From Acidipropionibacterium virtanenii (lineage in GTDB: Bacteria > Actinomycetota > Actinomycetes > Propionibacteriales > Propionibacteriaceae), in contig NZ_CP025198.1 of NCBI RefSeq assembly GCF_003325455.1, positions 1,612,001-1,676,000 of the forward strand: a stretch of 64,000 nucleotides of DNA, given 5' to 3'. Below, piece by piece: positions 7,696 through 16,451 of the stretch. The notes beneath the pieces are model-generated. The model worked only from the letters and a program-made list of their open reading frames with translations. It searched no databases and had not been told where the DNA came from. The translations under genes were made by a program, and so were the position numbers. Each line of letters opens with the position of its first letter. Position 1 is the stretch's first letter.

Positions 7696-10110
7696 ATGAC
7701 CGAGCTGAGCGATCTGCCCCTGCCGCTTCTCATCCGGATGCTCTCGGGAGCCGATGACTGGAACACCGCTGCCGCCGACGAGATCGGACTGCGGTCCCTG
7801 CGCCTGTCCGACGGCCCCCACGGGCTGCGGGTGCCCGATCGGAAGGGAGGCTCCCTGCCGGCCACCTGCTTTCCCACCGCCGTGACCCTGGGTGCCAGCT
7901 GGGACCGGGAGCTGGTCGCCGAGGTCGGGGGCGCGCTGGCGGTGGAGGCGGGCGTCCAGGGGGTCGACGTCGTGCTCGGCCCCGGCCTCAATATCAAGCG
8001 CCACCCGCTGGGGGGACGCAACTTCGAGTACCTCTCGGAGGATCCCGTCGTCGCCGGGGAACTGGCCGCCGCCATGGTGCGCGGCCTCCAGGGCAGGGGG
8101 GTGGCGGCCTGCATCAAGCACTTCGCCGTGAACAACCAGGAGACGATGAGGCTGTGCGTCGACGCCGTGGTCGACGAGCGGACCCTCCACGAGATCTACC
8201 TGGCCGGGTTCGAGACCGTCGTGCGGACAGCCCGCCCGGCCGCGGTGATGGCCTCCTACAACCGGGTCAACGGCACGGCGGCCACCACGAACCGGTGGCT
8301 CCTCACCGAGGTGCTGCGGGACCGCTGGGGTTTCGAGGGGCTGGTGATGAGCGACTGGGGCGCGGTCTGGGACCGGGTCGGCGCGCTGGAGGCCGGACTC
8401 GACCTGGAGATGCCCTCGAGCTCGGGGGCCTTCGACCGTTCGGTCGCGTCGACGGTGCACGGCGGGCGGTCGAGCCTCGAGGCTGTCACCGGAGCGGTCG
8501 GCCGGCTGGTCCGGCTCAGGGACCGGATCAGTCCTCCCCGGGTGGCCGGGCTGCCGGCGGCCGAGCACGACGCTCTGGCGCGGCGGGCCGCGGCGGCGGG
8601 AACGGTGCTGGCCGCCAATACCGGCGTCCTGCCCCTGGCACCGGGATCCAGGGTGGCCCTGATCGGAGCCTTCGCCGCCCGCCCGAGGTATCAGGGGGCG
8701 GGGTCCTCCCAGGTGAATCCCACCCGGGTGACGGGGCTGCTCGAGGCCCTGGCGGAGAAGAACGTCGAGGTGGGGTACGCCCGGGGCTACGATCCCGGCG
8801 AGCAGCGCACCGACGCCGTCCTGGTCGCCGAGGCAGCCGAACTTGCTGCGGGGGCCGACGTCGCCGTCGTGGTGGTCGGGCTGCCCGGGGAACTGGAGTC
8901 GGAGGGCTTCGACCGGACGGGCCTGCAGCTGCCCGCCCAGCATGACGCTCTGGTGCGGGCAGTGCTGGCGGCCAACCGGCGCACCGTCATCGTGGTGTGC
9001 ACCGGTTCCCCGGTGGCGCTGCCATGGGCCGACCGCGCCGCCGCGGTCGTGCTGGCCGGGCTGGGCGGCCAGGCCGGCGGAGGAGCCCTGGCCGACGTGC
9101 TGGTCGGCGAGGCGGAACCGGGAGGACGGCTGGCGGAGACCTGGCCCCACGACCTGGCCGAGGTGGCCTGTGACCCGTGGTTCCCGGGAACCGGCTCGAC
9201 GGTGCAGTACCGGGAGGGACCGGCGATCGGCTACCGGCACACCGCCACCAACGGGATCGAACCGGCCTTCTGCTTCGGGCACGGCCTGTCCTACACCCGA
9301 TTCGACTGGCGCGACGCCGTGCTCACCGAGCCGTGGATCACCGCCGGCGACGGCTTCACCGTCGACATCGAGGTCGCGAATGTGGGGGAGCGGGCCGGCT
9401 CCGATGTGGTGCAGGTGTACCTGTCCGATCGCACCGGGGTGGTCTCGCGACCCCGGCGATGGCTGGCCGGATTCGCCAAGGTGCGGCTGGAACCGGGCGG
9501 CAGCAGGCGGGTGCAGATCCCCGTCGATGCGCGTGAGCTGGCCTTCTGGGACGTCGGGAGACACGACTGGGCGGTGCCCTCGGGCCACTTCGACGTCGAG
9601 CTGGGCCGCTCCGCCCATGACATCGTGGCGACCCTGGACCTGGCCGTCACCGAAGGGGTCGATCACGCTCCGGAGCGGGCCTGGACGCCCCTGATCGCCG
9701 AGGAGGACGAGGCCTTCGCAGCCCGGCTGGGCCACGCCATCCCCGATCCGGCGCCGGCGACTCCGTTCACCGCGATCTCGACCCTGGGGCAGGTGCGTCA
9801 CACCCCGCTGGGCGGTGCGCTTCACGCAGCCGCGATGCGGCGGCTGGCGGCCGGCGTCAAGGATCCCCGGTTCCGGCGGATGATGGAGCACACCGTCGAC
9901 GAACTGCCCCTGCGCAACCTGCCCTCCATGTCGAAGGGCCTGGTTCCCGTCGATGCGGTGGCTCTGATCGTCGACGTGCTCAACGGGGCCCCCGACGAGT
10001 TCCTGCGGCGGTCCTTCGGCGAGGTGCTCGGTCTGGGCAGGGGAGTGGCAGAGGTCGGCAGGGGACTGTGGGGAGAGCTCAGTTCCCGGATCGGGCGCCT
10101 CGGGAAGTAG
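7696..10110 (+). CDS. Glycoside hydrolase family 3 beta-glucosidase
   Basis: This 804-residue enzyme should hydrolyse terminal beta-glucosidic bonds. The order is GH3 N-terminal barrel (about 20-270), GH3 C-terminal alpha/beta domain (about 300-500) and a fibronectin III-like domain (about 560-650). A C-terminal extension of some 150 residues follows, as seen in other bacterial GH3 enzymes. The catalytic nucleophile is Asp220 in the MSDWGA motif; KHFAVNNQE near 140 is the substrate-binding loop. No signal peptide is seen, so it is probably intracellular and acts on imported oligosaccharides. A strong hairpin follows the stop. Exact sugar specificity cannot be told. Confidence 0.9.
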   Translation: MTELSDLPLPLLIRMLSGADDWNTAAADEIGLRSLRLSDGPHGLRVPDRKGGSLPATCFPTAVTLGASWDRELVAEVGGALAVEAGVQGVDVVLGPGLNIKRHPLGGRNFEYLSEDPVVAGELAAAMVRGLQGRGVAACIKHFAVNNQETMRLCVDAVVDERTLHEIYLAGFETVVRTARPAAVMASYNRVNGTAATTNRWLLTEVLRDRWGFEGLVMSDWGAVWDRVGALEAGLDLEMPSSSGAFDRSVASTVHGGRSSLEAVTGAVGRLVRLRDRISPPRVAGLPAAEHDALARRAAAAGTVLAANTGVLPLAPGSRVALIGAFAARPRYQGAGSSQVNPTRVTGLLEALAEKNVEVGYARGYDPGEQRTDAVLVAEAAELAAGADVAVVVVGLPGELESEGFDRTGLQLPAQHDALVRAVLAANRRTVIVVCTGSPVALPWADRAAAVVLAGLGGQAGGGALADVLVGEAEPGGRLAETWPHDLAEVACDPWFPGTGSTVQYREGPAIGYRHTATNGIEPAFCFGHGLSYTRFDWRDAVLTEPWITAGDGFTVDIEVANVGERAGSDVVQVYLSDRTGVVSRPRRWLAGFAKVRLEPGGSRRVQIPVDARELAFWDVGRHDWAVPSGHFDVELGRSAHDIVATLDLAVTEGVDHAPERAWTPLIAEEDEAFAARLGHAIPDPAPATPFTAISTLGQVRHTPLGGALHAAAMRRLAAGVKDPRFRRMMEHTVDELPLRNLPSMSKGLVPVDAVALIVDVLNGAPDEFLRRSFGEVLGLGRGVAEVGRGLWGELSSRIGRLGK

Positions 10111-10123
10111 CTTCCGGACATGA

Positions 10124-10157
10124 GAAGATCCCGGCCCCCTGGGGGGCCGGGATCTTC
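10124..10157. terminator. Perfect 15-bp hairpin, bidirectional terminator
   Basis: Left arm 10124-10138 and right arm 10143-10157 (GAAGATCCCGGCCCC and its complement) are fully complementary with a 4-base loop. It lies between the end of the beta-glucosidase gene and the 3' end of the oppositely oriented tRNA, so it can serve both. There is no clear U-tract, which is common in high-GC actinobacteria. Confidence 0.75.
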
Positions 10158-10160
10158 CGG

Positions 10161-10237
10161 TGGTAGCGGGGACAGGATTTGAACCTGTGACCTCTGGGTT
10201 ATGAGCCCAGCGAGCTACCGAACTGCTCCACCCCGCG
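10161..10237 (-). tRNA. tRNA-fMet (CAT), initiator, copy 1
   Basis: A 77-nt cloverleaf on the minus strand with anticodon CAT in the loop CTCATAA. Three G:C pairs close the anticodon stem and the first acceptor pair is a mismatch (C1 x U72), both signs of an initiator rather than elongator tRNA. CCA is encoded. It is identical to copy 2 at 10356-10432. Confidence 0.93.
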
Positions 10238-10308
10238 TCGACCTGCTGAACACTACCAGCGATGCGCGTCCCGCCCAAATCGAGGAGACATCGTCCCGGA
10301 CATGACAA

Positions 10309-10350
10309 AGGCTCCCGGATCTCCATCCTCCGATGAAGATCCGGGAGCCT
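10309..10350. terminator. Perfect 14-bp hairpin between the two tRNA-fMet genes
   Basis: Arms 10309-10322 and 10337-10350 (AGGCTCCCGGATCT and its complement) are exact. On the minus strand it follows the 3' end of tRNA copy 2 directly, so it should terminate that transcript. This implies that copy 1 has its own promoter or depends on read-through. Confidence 0.7.
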
Positions 10351-10355
10351 CCGGT

Positions 10356-10432
10356 TGGTAGCGGGGACAGGATTTGAACCTGTGACCTCTGGGTTATGAG
10401 CCCAGCGAGCTACCGAACTGCTCCACCCCGCG
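10356..10432 (-). tRNA. tRNA-fMet (CAT), initiator, copy 2
   Basis: Base-for-base identical to copy 1 over all 77 nt, with the same CAT anticodon, GGG/CCC anticodon stem and C1 x U72 mismatch. CCA is encoded. Identity extends only about four bases past the 5' end, so the duplication covers little more than the gene itself. Confidence 0.93.
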
Positions 10433-10522
10433 TCGCGTGAGGAAACACTAGTCGTCGGCGGCCGTCACCACAAATCGGGGGCCACCGGGCCCGGGGCAAA
10501 GGTCGTGGAGAGGCGGGCGAGT

Positions 10523-10528
10523 CATGAT
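10523..10528 (+). promoter_or_regulatory. Candidate -10 box (CATGAT) for a leaderless transcript
   Basis: CATGAT lies 6 bases before the GTG at 10535. It supports that GTG over the more distal in-frame start at 10505. The same box and near-identical context precede the gene at 415. Confidence 0.35.
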
Positions 10529-10534
10529 GGGCGG

Positions 10535-11284
10535 GTGCAGTGGTCTCAGATACTCGACGCCGTCGCGTCCCGCCTCAATGCCAACTTCGCGGTCGGAGAC
10601 CCGGTGGCCGGACGCTGGCTGCTGGCGGGGATCGCGGTCGCCCTGGCCTGCATCCTCGTCGGCCCGCTGTGGCGCCTGGTCCGACCCGCCGTCACCCTGG
10701 TCCACGAACTGGGTCATGCCGTGGTGGGGGTGCTGAGCGGACGGCGATTCACCGGATTCGTCATCAGCGCCGACATGTCGGGCCACACCACCACCGTCGG
10801 CCGGCCCTCCGGGCCGGGCATGGTGCTCACGGCGGCCGCCGGTTATCCGATGCCGGCCCTCATCGGGGCGGCCGCCATCGGATCCGCCCTGGCCGGGCGG
10901 GCCGGGGTGGTTCTCCTGCTGGTCCTCATCGCCCTGCTGGTGGCCCTTTTCCACGCCCGGTCGCTGTTCACCGTCGGATCCCTGGTACTGCTCATCCTGA
11001 TCGACGGGTACCTGTGGTGGGCCGGCGACAGGCCCTGGGCCGCCGCGGCGGTGGTGTGGCTCGGCGCCGTCCTGCTGCTGGGCGGCTGGCGACACCTGGC
11101 AGCGGTCGCCCTGCACGGCGACCGCAGCCAGGACCCCGGCCTCCTGGCAGCCGCGACGAGGGTGCCTGCCGCGGTCTGGAATCTCGCTTTCGCCACGGTC
11201 CTGGTGGCCTGCTCCTGGTGGGCCTGGCGGATCCTGGAGGTCCCGGTGAGCCTGGCCGTCGACGCCGTGCTGGGCCGGGCGTGA
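10535..11284 (+). CDS. M50-family-like integral membrane metallopeptidase
   Basis: This 249-residue protein is almost entirely hydrophobic with about six membrane helices. The motif HELGH lies inside the second hydrophobic stretch (near residue 62), the zinc-binding HExxH of site-2-protease-like enzymes. A Gly/Pro-rich GYPMPAL segment follows around 100. I could not place the third ligand (an NxxPxxxxD-type motif) with certainty, so activity is inferred. It may be an intramembrane protease or an M50B-like relative. It stands alone between the tRNA pair and the importer operon. The start was chosen for the CATGAT box at leaderless distance. Confidence 0.75.
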   Translation: MQWSQILDAVASRLNANFAVGDPVAGRWLLAGIAVALACILVGPLWRLVRPAVTLVHELGHAVVGVLSGRRFTGFVISADMSGHTTTVGRPSGPGMVLTAAAGYPMPALIGAAAIGSALAGRAGVVLLLVLIALLVALFHARSLFTVGSLVLLILIDGYLWWAGDRPWAAAAVVWLGAVLLLGGWRHLAAVALHGDRSQDPGLLAAATRVPAAVWNLAFATVLVACSWWAWRILEVPVSLAVDAVLGRA

Positions 11285-11425
11285 GGCACCCTTGTGGGAA
11301 TGCGCCAGAATGATGCCGATTTCTCCGGAACCTGAGAATGCGGAGCTGTGACGGGCGATCACTAGACTCGGTCGCAGTTCGGCCGTGATCAGGGCACAGT
11401 GCCCCGGAACGGGGAGGAGATCGCC

Positions 11426-12925
11426 ATGAGAGCAGGCCTGCGGGCGGCGGCTGCCGCCTGCGCCCTGGTGCTGGCGCTGAGCGGGCTGGCGGGATGCTCC
11501 CAGGAGGGGGCCTCGGACACCGTGGTCCTCGGCGCCACAGCCGCCCCACCGACCCTCGACCTCACCACCAACAACGCTGCCGCGATCCCCCAGACGCTGC
11601 TCTACAACGTCTACGAGACCCTGCTGCGGGTCGACGACGGCGGCGAGCTGAGGCCTCTGCTGGCCAGATCGTGGTCTCAGTCGGCCGACGGCCTGCGCTA
11701 CGCCTTCCGCCTCGACGACCGTGCCCGGTTCGCGTCCGGCGCCCGGGTCGACGCCGCCGCGGTGGCCGACTCGTTGAACCGGATGCGCTCCCGACCGACG
11801 ATCGAGGTGGTCCGCACCCAGCTGGCAGCCGTGGCGGCGGTCAGCGCCCAGGGCGAGGACACGGTCGTGATCACTCTCAAGCAGCGCGACAACTTTCTGC
11901 TCTACAACCTCTCCGGAGTCGCAGGCATCATCATCGACCCGGCCCGTCGCAGCGACCTGGCCCGTCACCCCGCCGGCTCCGGGCCGTACCGGGTGACCGG
12001 CTTCTCGCCCGGTGAGTCGGTCGATCTGGAGGCCTCGGCCACCGCCTGGCATGAGCGCCCGCAGGTGCCCAGGGTGAGGTTCAGCTACTACGCCGATGCC
12101 ACCTCCCAGACCGCCGCACTGCTGTCGGGGGACCTCGACGTCATCACCGACCTCACCACGCCGCAGGCCGTCTCCCGATTCTCCGACCCGAAGCGGTTCA
12201 CCGTCACCCGGGGCACCACCAACGGCGAGGTCGTGCTCGGCCTCAACAACTTCACGAAGGCGCTGTCGGACCGACGGGTCCGGGAGGCGATCAACATGGC
12301 CATCGACCGGAAGGGCCTCCTGGACGTCGTGTGGAACGGGCAGGGCACCCTCATCGGATCGATGGTGCCACCCACCGACCCCTGGTACACCGACCTGTCG
12401 AAGCGCTGGCCCTATGACCCGGCGCGGGCCCGCAGCCTGCTGGCGCAGGCGGGACACGCGCACGGGCTGACGCTGCGGCTCCGGGTCCCCACGCTGCCGT
12501 ACGCGACCGCATCCACCCGCGTCATCACCGACATGCTCGGGCGCGTCGGCATCACGGTGGTCACCGACGAGCTGGAGTTCCCCGCCCGCTGGCTCGACGT
12601 CGTGTACACCCGTGCCGACTACGACATGACCGTCATCGCCCATGTGGAGCCGCACGACATCGTCAACTGGGCCAACCCCGACTACTACTGGCGATATCGC
12701 AACCCCACCTTCACCAGGCTCATCGCCGAGGCCGCCTCCGGGCCGGCCGGCCAGTCCACCGCGAAGATGCGTCAGGCGGCCACCATCCTGTCCGATGACG
12801 CCGCCGGGGACTTCCTCTACCTGATGCCGAAGATCACTGTCGCGAAGGCCGGGATCACCGGACTCCAGCGCAACGCGGCCTCGTTGAGCTTCGACCTCAC
12901 GTCACTGCGGAGGAGCTCCAGATGA
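11426..12925 (+). CDS. ABC importer substrate-binding lipoprotein (peptide/nickel family 5)
   Basis: This 499-residue protein starts with a lipoprotein signal peptide ending in the lipobox LAGC (Cys about residue 23), so the mature protein is anchored outside the membrane. The remainder is a family-5 solute-binding protein of the DppA/OppA/NikA type, with the usual YETLLRVDDGG and GPYRVTGF segments. Ligands in this family are short peptides, nickel or other small solutes; the sequence does not decide which. The ATG at 11426 is preceded by a strong GGGGAGGAG site; an upstream in-frame GTG lacks one. It is first in a five-gene operon and overlaps the permease gene by 4 bp. Confidence 0.88.
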   Translation: MRAGLRAAAAACALVLALSGLAGCSQEGASDTVVLGATAAPPTLDLTTNNAAAIPQTLLYNVYETLLRVDDGGELRPLLARSWSQSADGLRYAFRLDDRARFASGARVDAAAVADSLNRMRSRPTIEVVRTQLAAVAAVSAQGEDTVVITLKQRDNFLLYNLSGVAGIIIDPARRSDLARHPAGSGPYRVTGFSPGESVDLEASATAWHERPQVPRVRFSYYADATSQTAALLSGDLDVITDLTTPQAVSRFSDPKRFTVTRGTTNGEVVLGLNNFTKALSDRRVREAINMAIDRKGLLDVVWNGQGTLIGSMVPPTDPWYTDLSKRWPYDPARARSLLAQAGHAHGLTLRLRVPTLPYATASTRVITDMLGRVGITVVTDELEFPARWLDVVYTRADYDMTVIAHVEPHDIVNWANPDYYWRYRNPTFTRLIAEAASGPAGQSTAKMRQAATILSDDAAGDFLYLMPKITVAKAGITGLQRNAASLSFDLTSLRRSSR

Positions 12926-13893
12926 CACCGCTGCGGCGTCTGGCCCGCTCCCTGGCCGAGCTGATCCTCAGCCTGCTGGTGGCCTCGCTCATCGTCTACG
13001 GGCTGCTCAACCTGCTGCCCGGAGACGTCGCCCAGGTGATGCTGGGCACCAACGCCGACCCGACCGCCGCCGCGAAACTGCGGGCCGAGCTCGGCCTGAA
13101 CCGGCCCTTCCCGGTGCGCTACGCCGACTGGATGGGCGGCCTGCTCACCGGGAATCTGGGCTCCTCGGTGGTCAGCGGGGAGCCGATCGCCCCTGAGATC
13201 GCCTCCAGGCTGGCGGTCACCGGATGGCTCGTCGGGCTGGCCATGGCGCTGGCGGTGCTGGCCTGCCTGCCGGCCGGCATCTACGCCGCCGTGCACCGGC
13301 GTCGTGCCCGCGGGTTCGCCGTCTCGGCGGCCTCCCAGATCCTCATGAGCCTGCCCGCCTTCCTGGCCGGGATCCTGCTGATCCTGGTCTTCTCGGTCAC
13401 CCTGGGCTGGCTGCCGGCCGGATCCTACGTGCCGTTGACCCAGTCCCCTCCGGACTGGCTGCGGCACATCGTCCTTCCGGTCTGCGCCCTGGCCCTGGTC
13501 CAGGCCGCCGTCCTGGCGCGCTACGTCCGCAGTGCCTTCATCGACGTGCTCGCCGACGACCATCTGCGCACCGCCCGGGCGGTCGGCTGGAGGCTGTGGC
13601 CGGCGCTGCTGCGCCACGGCCTCCGCAATGCCTCGATCAGCCTGGTCACCGTCCTGGGGCTGCAGCTCTCGACACTGCTGGTCGGCGCCATCGTCATCGA
13701 ACAGGTCTTCGTCATCCCCGGGCTCGGTTCCTACCTGCTGGACGCGGTCTCGATGCGCGATCTGGTCGTGGTGGCCGACGTGGTGATGGTGCTGGTCGCC
13801 ATGGTGCTGCTGATCACCTTCCTGGTCGATCTGCTGGTGGTGCTCATCGACCCCCGCCTGAGAGTCACCGCGGACGTGCAGGAGGAGCAGTGA
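12922..13893 (+). CDS. ABC importer permease, DppB/OppB type
   Basis: This 323-residue inner-membrane subunit has a first helix near residue 12-32 and about five more. The cytoplasmic loop motif that docks on the ATPases lies around residue 215 (DDHLRTARAVGW). It pairs with the DppC-type permease encoded next. The start overlaps the binding-protein stop (ATGA) and its own stop shares one base with the next ATG. Confidence 0.88.
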   Translation: MTPLRRLARSLAELILSLLVASLIVYGLLNLLPGDVAQVMLGTNADPTAAAKLRAELGLNRPFPVRYADWMGGLLTGNLGSSVVSGEPIAPEIASRLAVTGWLVGLAMALAVLACLPAGIYAAVHRRRARGFAVSAASQILMSLPAFLAGILLILVFSVTLGWLPAGSYVPLTQSPPDWLRHIVLPVCALALVQAAVLARYVRSAFIDVLADDHLRTARAVGWRLWPALLRHGLRNASISLVTVLGLQLSTLLVGAIVIEQVFVIPGLGSYLLDAVSMRDLVVVADVVMVLVAMVLLITFLVDLLVVLIDPRLRVTADVQEEQ

Positions 13894-14705
13894 TGAGACG
13901 TGCCGGCCTGGTCATCGGAAGCACCCTGGTGGGCCTCATCGTCCTCGCCGCGCTGGTGTCCCTGCTGTGGACCCCCTACGATCCGAACCTGGTCGTGCCC
14001 GCGGAGCGCCTCCAGGGGCCCTCGGTCAGGCACCTGCTGGGCACCGACGGATTCGGCTCCGACATCGCCTCCCGGTTGCTGGTCGGTGCCCGGACCTGTC
14101 TGCTGGTGGGGATCGTCTCGGTGGTCATCGCGGCCGGCATCGGCGTGCCGTGGGGGATGGCCTCGGCGATGCTGCGGCGTCCCTGGTCGCGGATCGGCGC
14201 CCGGGCCTCCGACCTGCTCTACGCCTTCCCCGCCCTGCTGCTGGCCATCATCCTGGCGGCCGCGGTCGGAGGCTCGACGGTCACCGGGATGATCGCCATC
14301 GGCATCTCCACCGTCCCGGTCTTCGCACGCATCACCCGGACCGCCAGCTGGCAGGTGCTCAGCCAGGACTACGTGCTGGCCGCACGGTCATCGGGGATCG
14401 GCTGGCCGGCCATCGCCCGGACCCACGTGCTGCCCAACATCGCCCCTCTCATCGGTGTGCAGGCGTCAGTGGCCTACGGGATGGCGATCCTGGCCGAGGC
14501 CGCGCTGAGCTACCTCGGCCTGGCCACCCCGGCGACCGTGCCCACCTGGGGCAGGATGCTTCGCGATGCGCAGACCTACCTGTTCAACAGCCCGGCCCAG
14601 ACCCTGTGGCCCGGGCTGGCGATCGCCGCGGCCGTGATGGGCTTCACCCTGCTGGGCGACGGTCTGCGCGATTTCCTGGACCCCCGACTGCGGGAGCTGC
14701 GATGA
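13893..14705 (+). CDS. ABC importer permease, DppC/OppC type
   Basis: This 270-residue second permease half begins with a membrane helix and a conserved HLLGTDGFGSD segment (about residues 47-57) typical of the DppC side. The ATPase-docking loop lies near QDYVLAARSSG (about 160). The true start is the ATG at 13893, directly after a GGAGGAG site and sharing one base with the previous stop. The reading frame stays open far upstream but that part is only the shadow of the first permease. Confidence 0.88.
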   Translation: MRRAGLVIGSTLVGLIVLAALVSLLWTPYDPNLVVPAERLQGPSVRHLLGTDGFGSDIASRLLVGARTCLLVGIVSVVIAAGIGVPWGMASAMLRRPWSRIGARASDLLYAFPALLLAIILAAAVGGSTVTGMIAIGISTVPVFARITRTASWQVLSQDYVLAARSSGIGWPAIARTHVLPNIAPLIGVQASVAYGMAILAEAALSYLGLATPATVPTWGRMLRDAQTYLFNSPAQTLWPGLAIAAAVMGFTLLGDGLRDFLDPRLRELR

Positions 14706-15517
14706 GTGAGGAACTGCTTCAGGTCGACGGTCTTCGGGTCGACTTCGGACGGCGACGCCGGGTGGCCGTCGACTCCATCAGCTTCGGCGTCGGACCGGGG
14801 GAGCGCCTCGGACTGATCGGCGAATCGGGGTCCGGCAAGTCCGTCACCGCGCTGGCGGTGATGGGGCTGCTTCCCGACAACGCCCACGTGTCGGGTTCGG
14901 TCGCCTGGCGCGGCCAGGATCTGCTGGGCCTCTCCGACAAGGAGATGTCGAGGCTGCGCGGGGCCCAGATCGGAATGGTCTTCCAGGAACCCATGACGGC
15001 CCTGGACCCCACCATGAAGGTCGGCCGGCAGGTCGCAGAGTCCCTGCGCCTGCACGACTCCTCGGCGGCCTCCGCCCGTCACGCCGTCCTCGAGATGCTC
15101 GGCCAGGTGGGACTGCCCGAACCCCGCCGCGTCGCCGACTCCTACCCGCACCAGCTGTCGGGCGGTCAGCGTCAGCGCGCCCTGATGGCGATGGCCCTGG
15201 TGAACAATCCGGATCTGCTCATCTGCGACGAGCCCACCACCGCACTGGACGTGACCGTCCAGGCCAGGGTGCTGGCCACCCTCGACGAGGTGCTCGACGC
15301 CGTGGGCGCGGCCTGCCTGTTCATCTCCCACGACCTGGGGGTCGTCTCCCAGGTGTGCGACCGGATCATGGTGATGCGCCACGGCGAGCTGGTCGAGAGG
15401 GGCGCCACCGCCGAGGTGCTGCGCGCCCCCCGGCACCCCTACACCCGGCGGCTGCTCAGTGCCGCACGGCTCGATCTGGTGGAGCCGGGGCGGATGATCG
15501 AGCTGGAGGACGCATGA
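14702..15517 (+). CDS. ABC importer ATPase, DppD/OppD type
   Basis: This 271-residue ATPase has Walker A GESGSGKS (about 39-46), a Q-loop at FQEPMTALDP, signature LSGGQRQR, Walker B LLICDEPTTALD and the switch His in ISHD. The GxxxxVGRQVAE and PYTRRLLSA segments are typical of the peptide/nickel branch. The usual C-terminal oligopeptide extension with an iron-sulfur Cys motif is not present: the protein ends soon after the LLSA segment. The ATG overlaps the preceding stop. Confidence 0.88.
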   Translation: MSEELLQVDGLRVDFGRRRRVAVDSISFGVGPGERLGLIGESGSGKSVTALAVMGLLPDNAHVSGSVAWRGQDLLGLSDKEMSRLRGAQIGMVFQEPMTALDPTMKVGRQVAESLRLHDSSAASARHAVLEMLGQVGLPEPRRVADSYPHQLSGGQRQRALMAMALVNNPDLLICDEPTTALDVTVQARVLATLDEVLDAVGAACLFISHDLGVVSQVCDRIMVMRHGELVERGATAEVLRAPRHPYTRRLLSAARLDLVEPGRMIELEDA

Positions 15518-16326
15518 ACGCACCCGAACGCATCCGTGCGGACGCCCGGCCGGCGGAGCTGCGGACCGAGTCGGTCAGCCTGCATCTGGGCGACCGGCGC
15601 GGCGGCGTCCAGGCCCTCGATGACGTCTCTCTCGAGGTGCGGCCGGGAACCAGGCTCGGGCTCGTGGGGGAGTCCGGATCCGGGAAGTCGACCCTGCTGA
15701 GGGTGCTCGCCGGGCTGCACCGGCCCGACACCGGGGATGTGCTGTTCCGCGGATCCTCGATCGTCCGGCGACGCCCCCGCGAGCTGGCCGAGCTGCGCGC
15801 CAATGTCGCCCTGGTGCTCCAGGACCCGCGATCCTCCCTCGATCCGAGAATGAATGTGGGACGGACCATCGCCGAGCCGCTGCGATCGCCGCTGCTGCGC
15901 CGGGACCGGAGCCGCCAGGACGCGGCTGCCCAGCTGGCCAGGGTGATGACCGAGGTCGGGCTGGATCCCGAGGCGGCGAACCGGTTCCCCCACGAGTTCT
16001 CCGGTGGGCAGCGCCAACGCATCGCCATCGCCCGCGCCCTGGTCACCCGCCCGGCGGTGCTGCTGGCCGACGAGCCGGTCTCCGCCCTGGACGTGTCGGT
16101 GCGCGCCCAGATCCTCAATCTGCTTCTGGAACTGGTGAACGCCCGCGGTCTCACCATGGTCTTCGTCTCCCACGATCTGGCCGTGGTGCGCCACCTGTGC
16201 GACGAGGTGGCGGTGATGAAGGACGGCCGGATCGTCGAGTCCGGCCACCTGGCGGACGTCTACGCGGAGCCGCAGCACGCCGTCACCCGCGACCTGCTCG
16301 CGGCGATACCCAGGATCAAGGTCTGA
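15514..16326 (+). CDS. ABC importer ATPase, DppF/OppF type
   Basis: This 270-residue second ATPase has Walker A GESGSGKST (about 52-60), Q-loop LQDPRSSLDP, signature FSGGQRQR, Walker B LLADEPVSALDV and VSHD. It completes the heterodimer with the preceding ATPase. The start overlaps the previous stop by 4 bp. A G7/C6 hairpin after the stop probably ends the operon. Confidence 0.88.
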   Translation: MNAPERIRADARPAELRTESVSLHLGDRRGGVQALDDVSLEVRPGTRLGLVGESGSGKSTLLRVLAGLHRPDTGDVLFRGSSIVRRRPRELAELRANVALVLQDPRSSLDPRMNVGRTIAEPLRSPLLRRDRSRQDAAAQLARVMTEVGLDPEAANRFPHEFSGGQRQRIAIARALVTRPAVLLADEPVSALDVSVRAQILNLLLELVNARGLTMVFVSHDLAVVRHLCDEVAVMKDGRIVESGHLADVYAEPQHAVTRDLLAAIPRIKV

Positions 16327-16340
16327 ACCGTATCTGAAAG

Positions 16341-16360
16341 GCGGGGGGGCGACCCCCCTG
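16341..16360 (+). terminator. G/C-run hairpin after the ABC operon
   Basis: A run of six to seven G (16343-16349) can pair with six C (16353-16358) across a three-base loop. It starts 14 bases after the last ATPase stop. No U-tract follows. A second short CCCC-GA-GGGG hairpin lies at 16371-16380. Confidence 0.5.
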
Positions 16361-16437
16361 CGTCCCCGCACCCCGAGGGGCATTCAAGCACGTCACAGGC
16401 CCGTTCCCAGCGTGTGAGACGACGCCCGTCTCCTCCC

Positions 16438-16443
16438 TAGACT
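16438..16443 (+). promoter_or_regulatory. -10 box (TAGACT), leaderless promoter of serA
   Basis: TAGACT lies 8 bases upstream of the serA ATG at 16452, and no Shine-Dalgarno sequence is present, so the mRNA is probably leaderless. The same hexamer at 9 bases precedes the flippase gene on the other strand. Confidence 0.65.
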
Positions 16444-16451
16444 GGGGCCTC

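Noticed and set aside
4199-10326. Very long minus-strand open frames (877 and 1094 codons) opposite the UPF0182 and GH3 genes
   Set aside because: They are antisense shadows of high-GC genes, rich in Gly, Arg, His and Pro with no recognisable domain, and they run through the tRNA-fMet gene.
10448-13617. Minus-strand open frames opposite the membrane peptidase and ABC importer genes
   Set aside because: Gln/Gly/Arg-rich shadows without start signals; the plus-strand proteins have clear family motifs.
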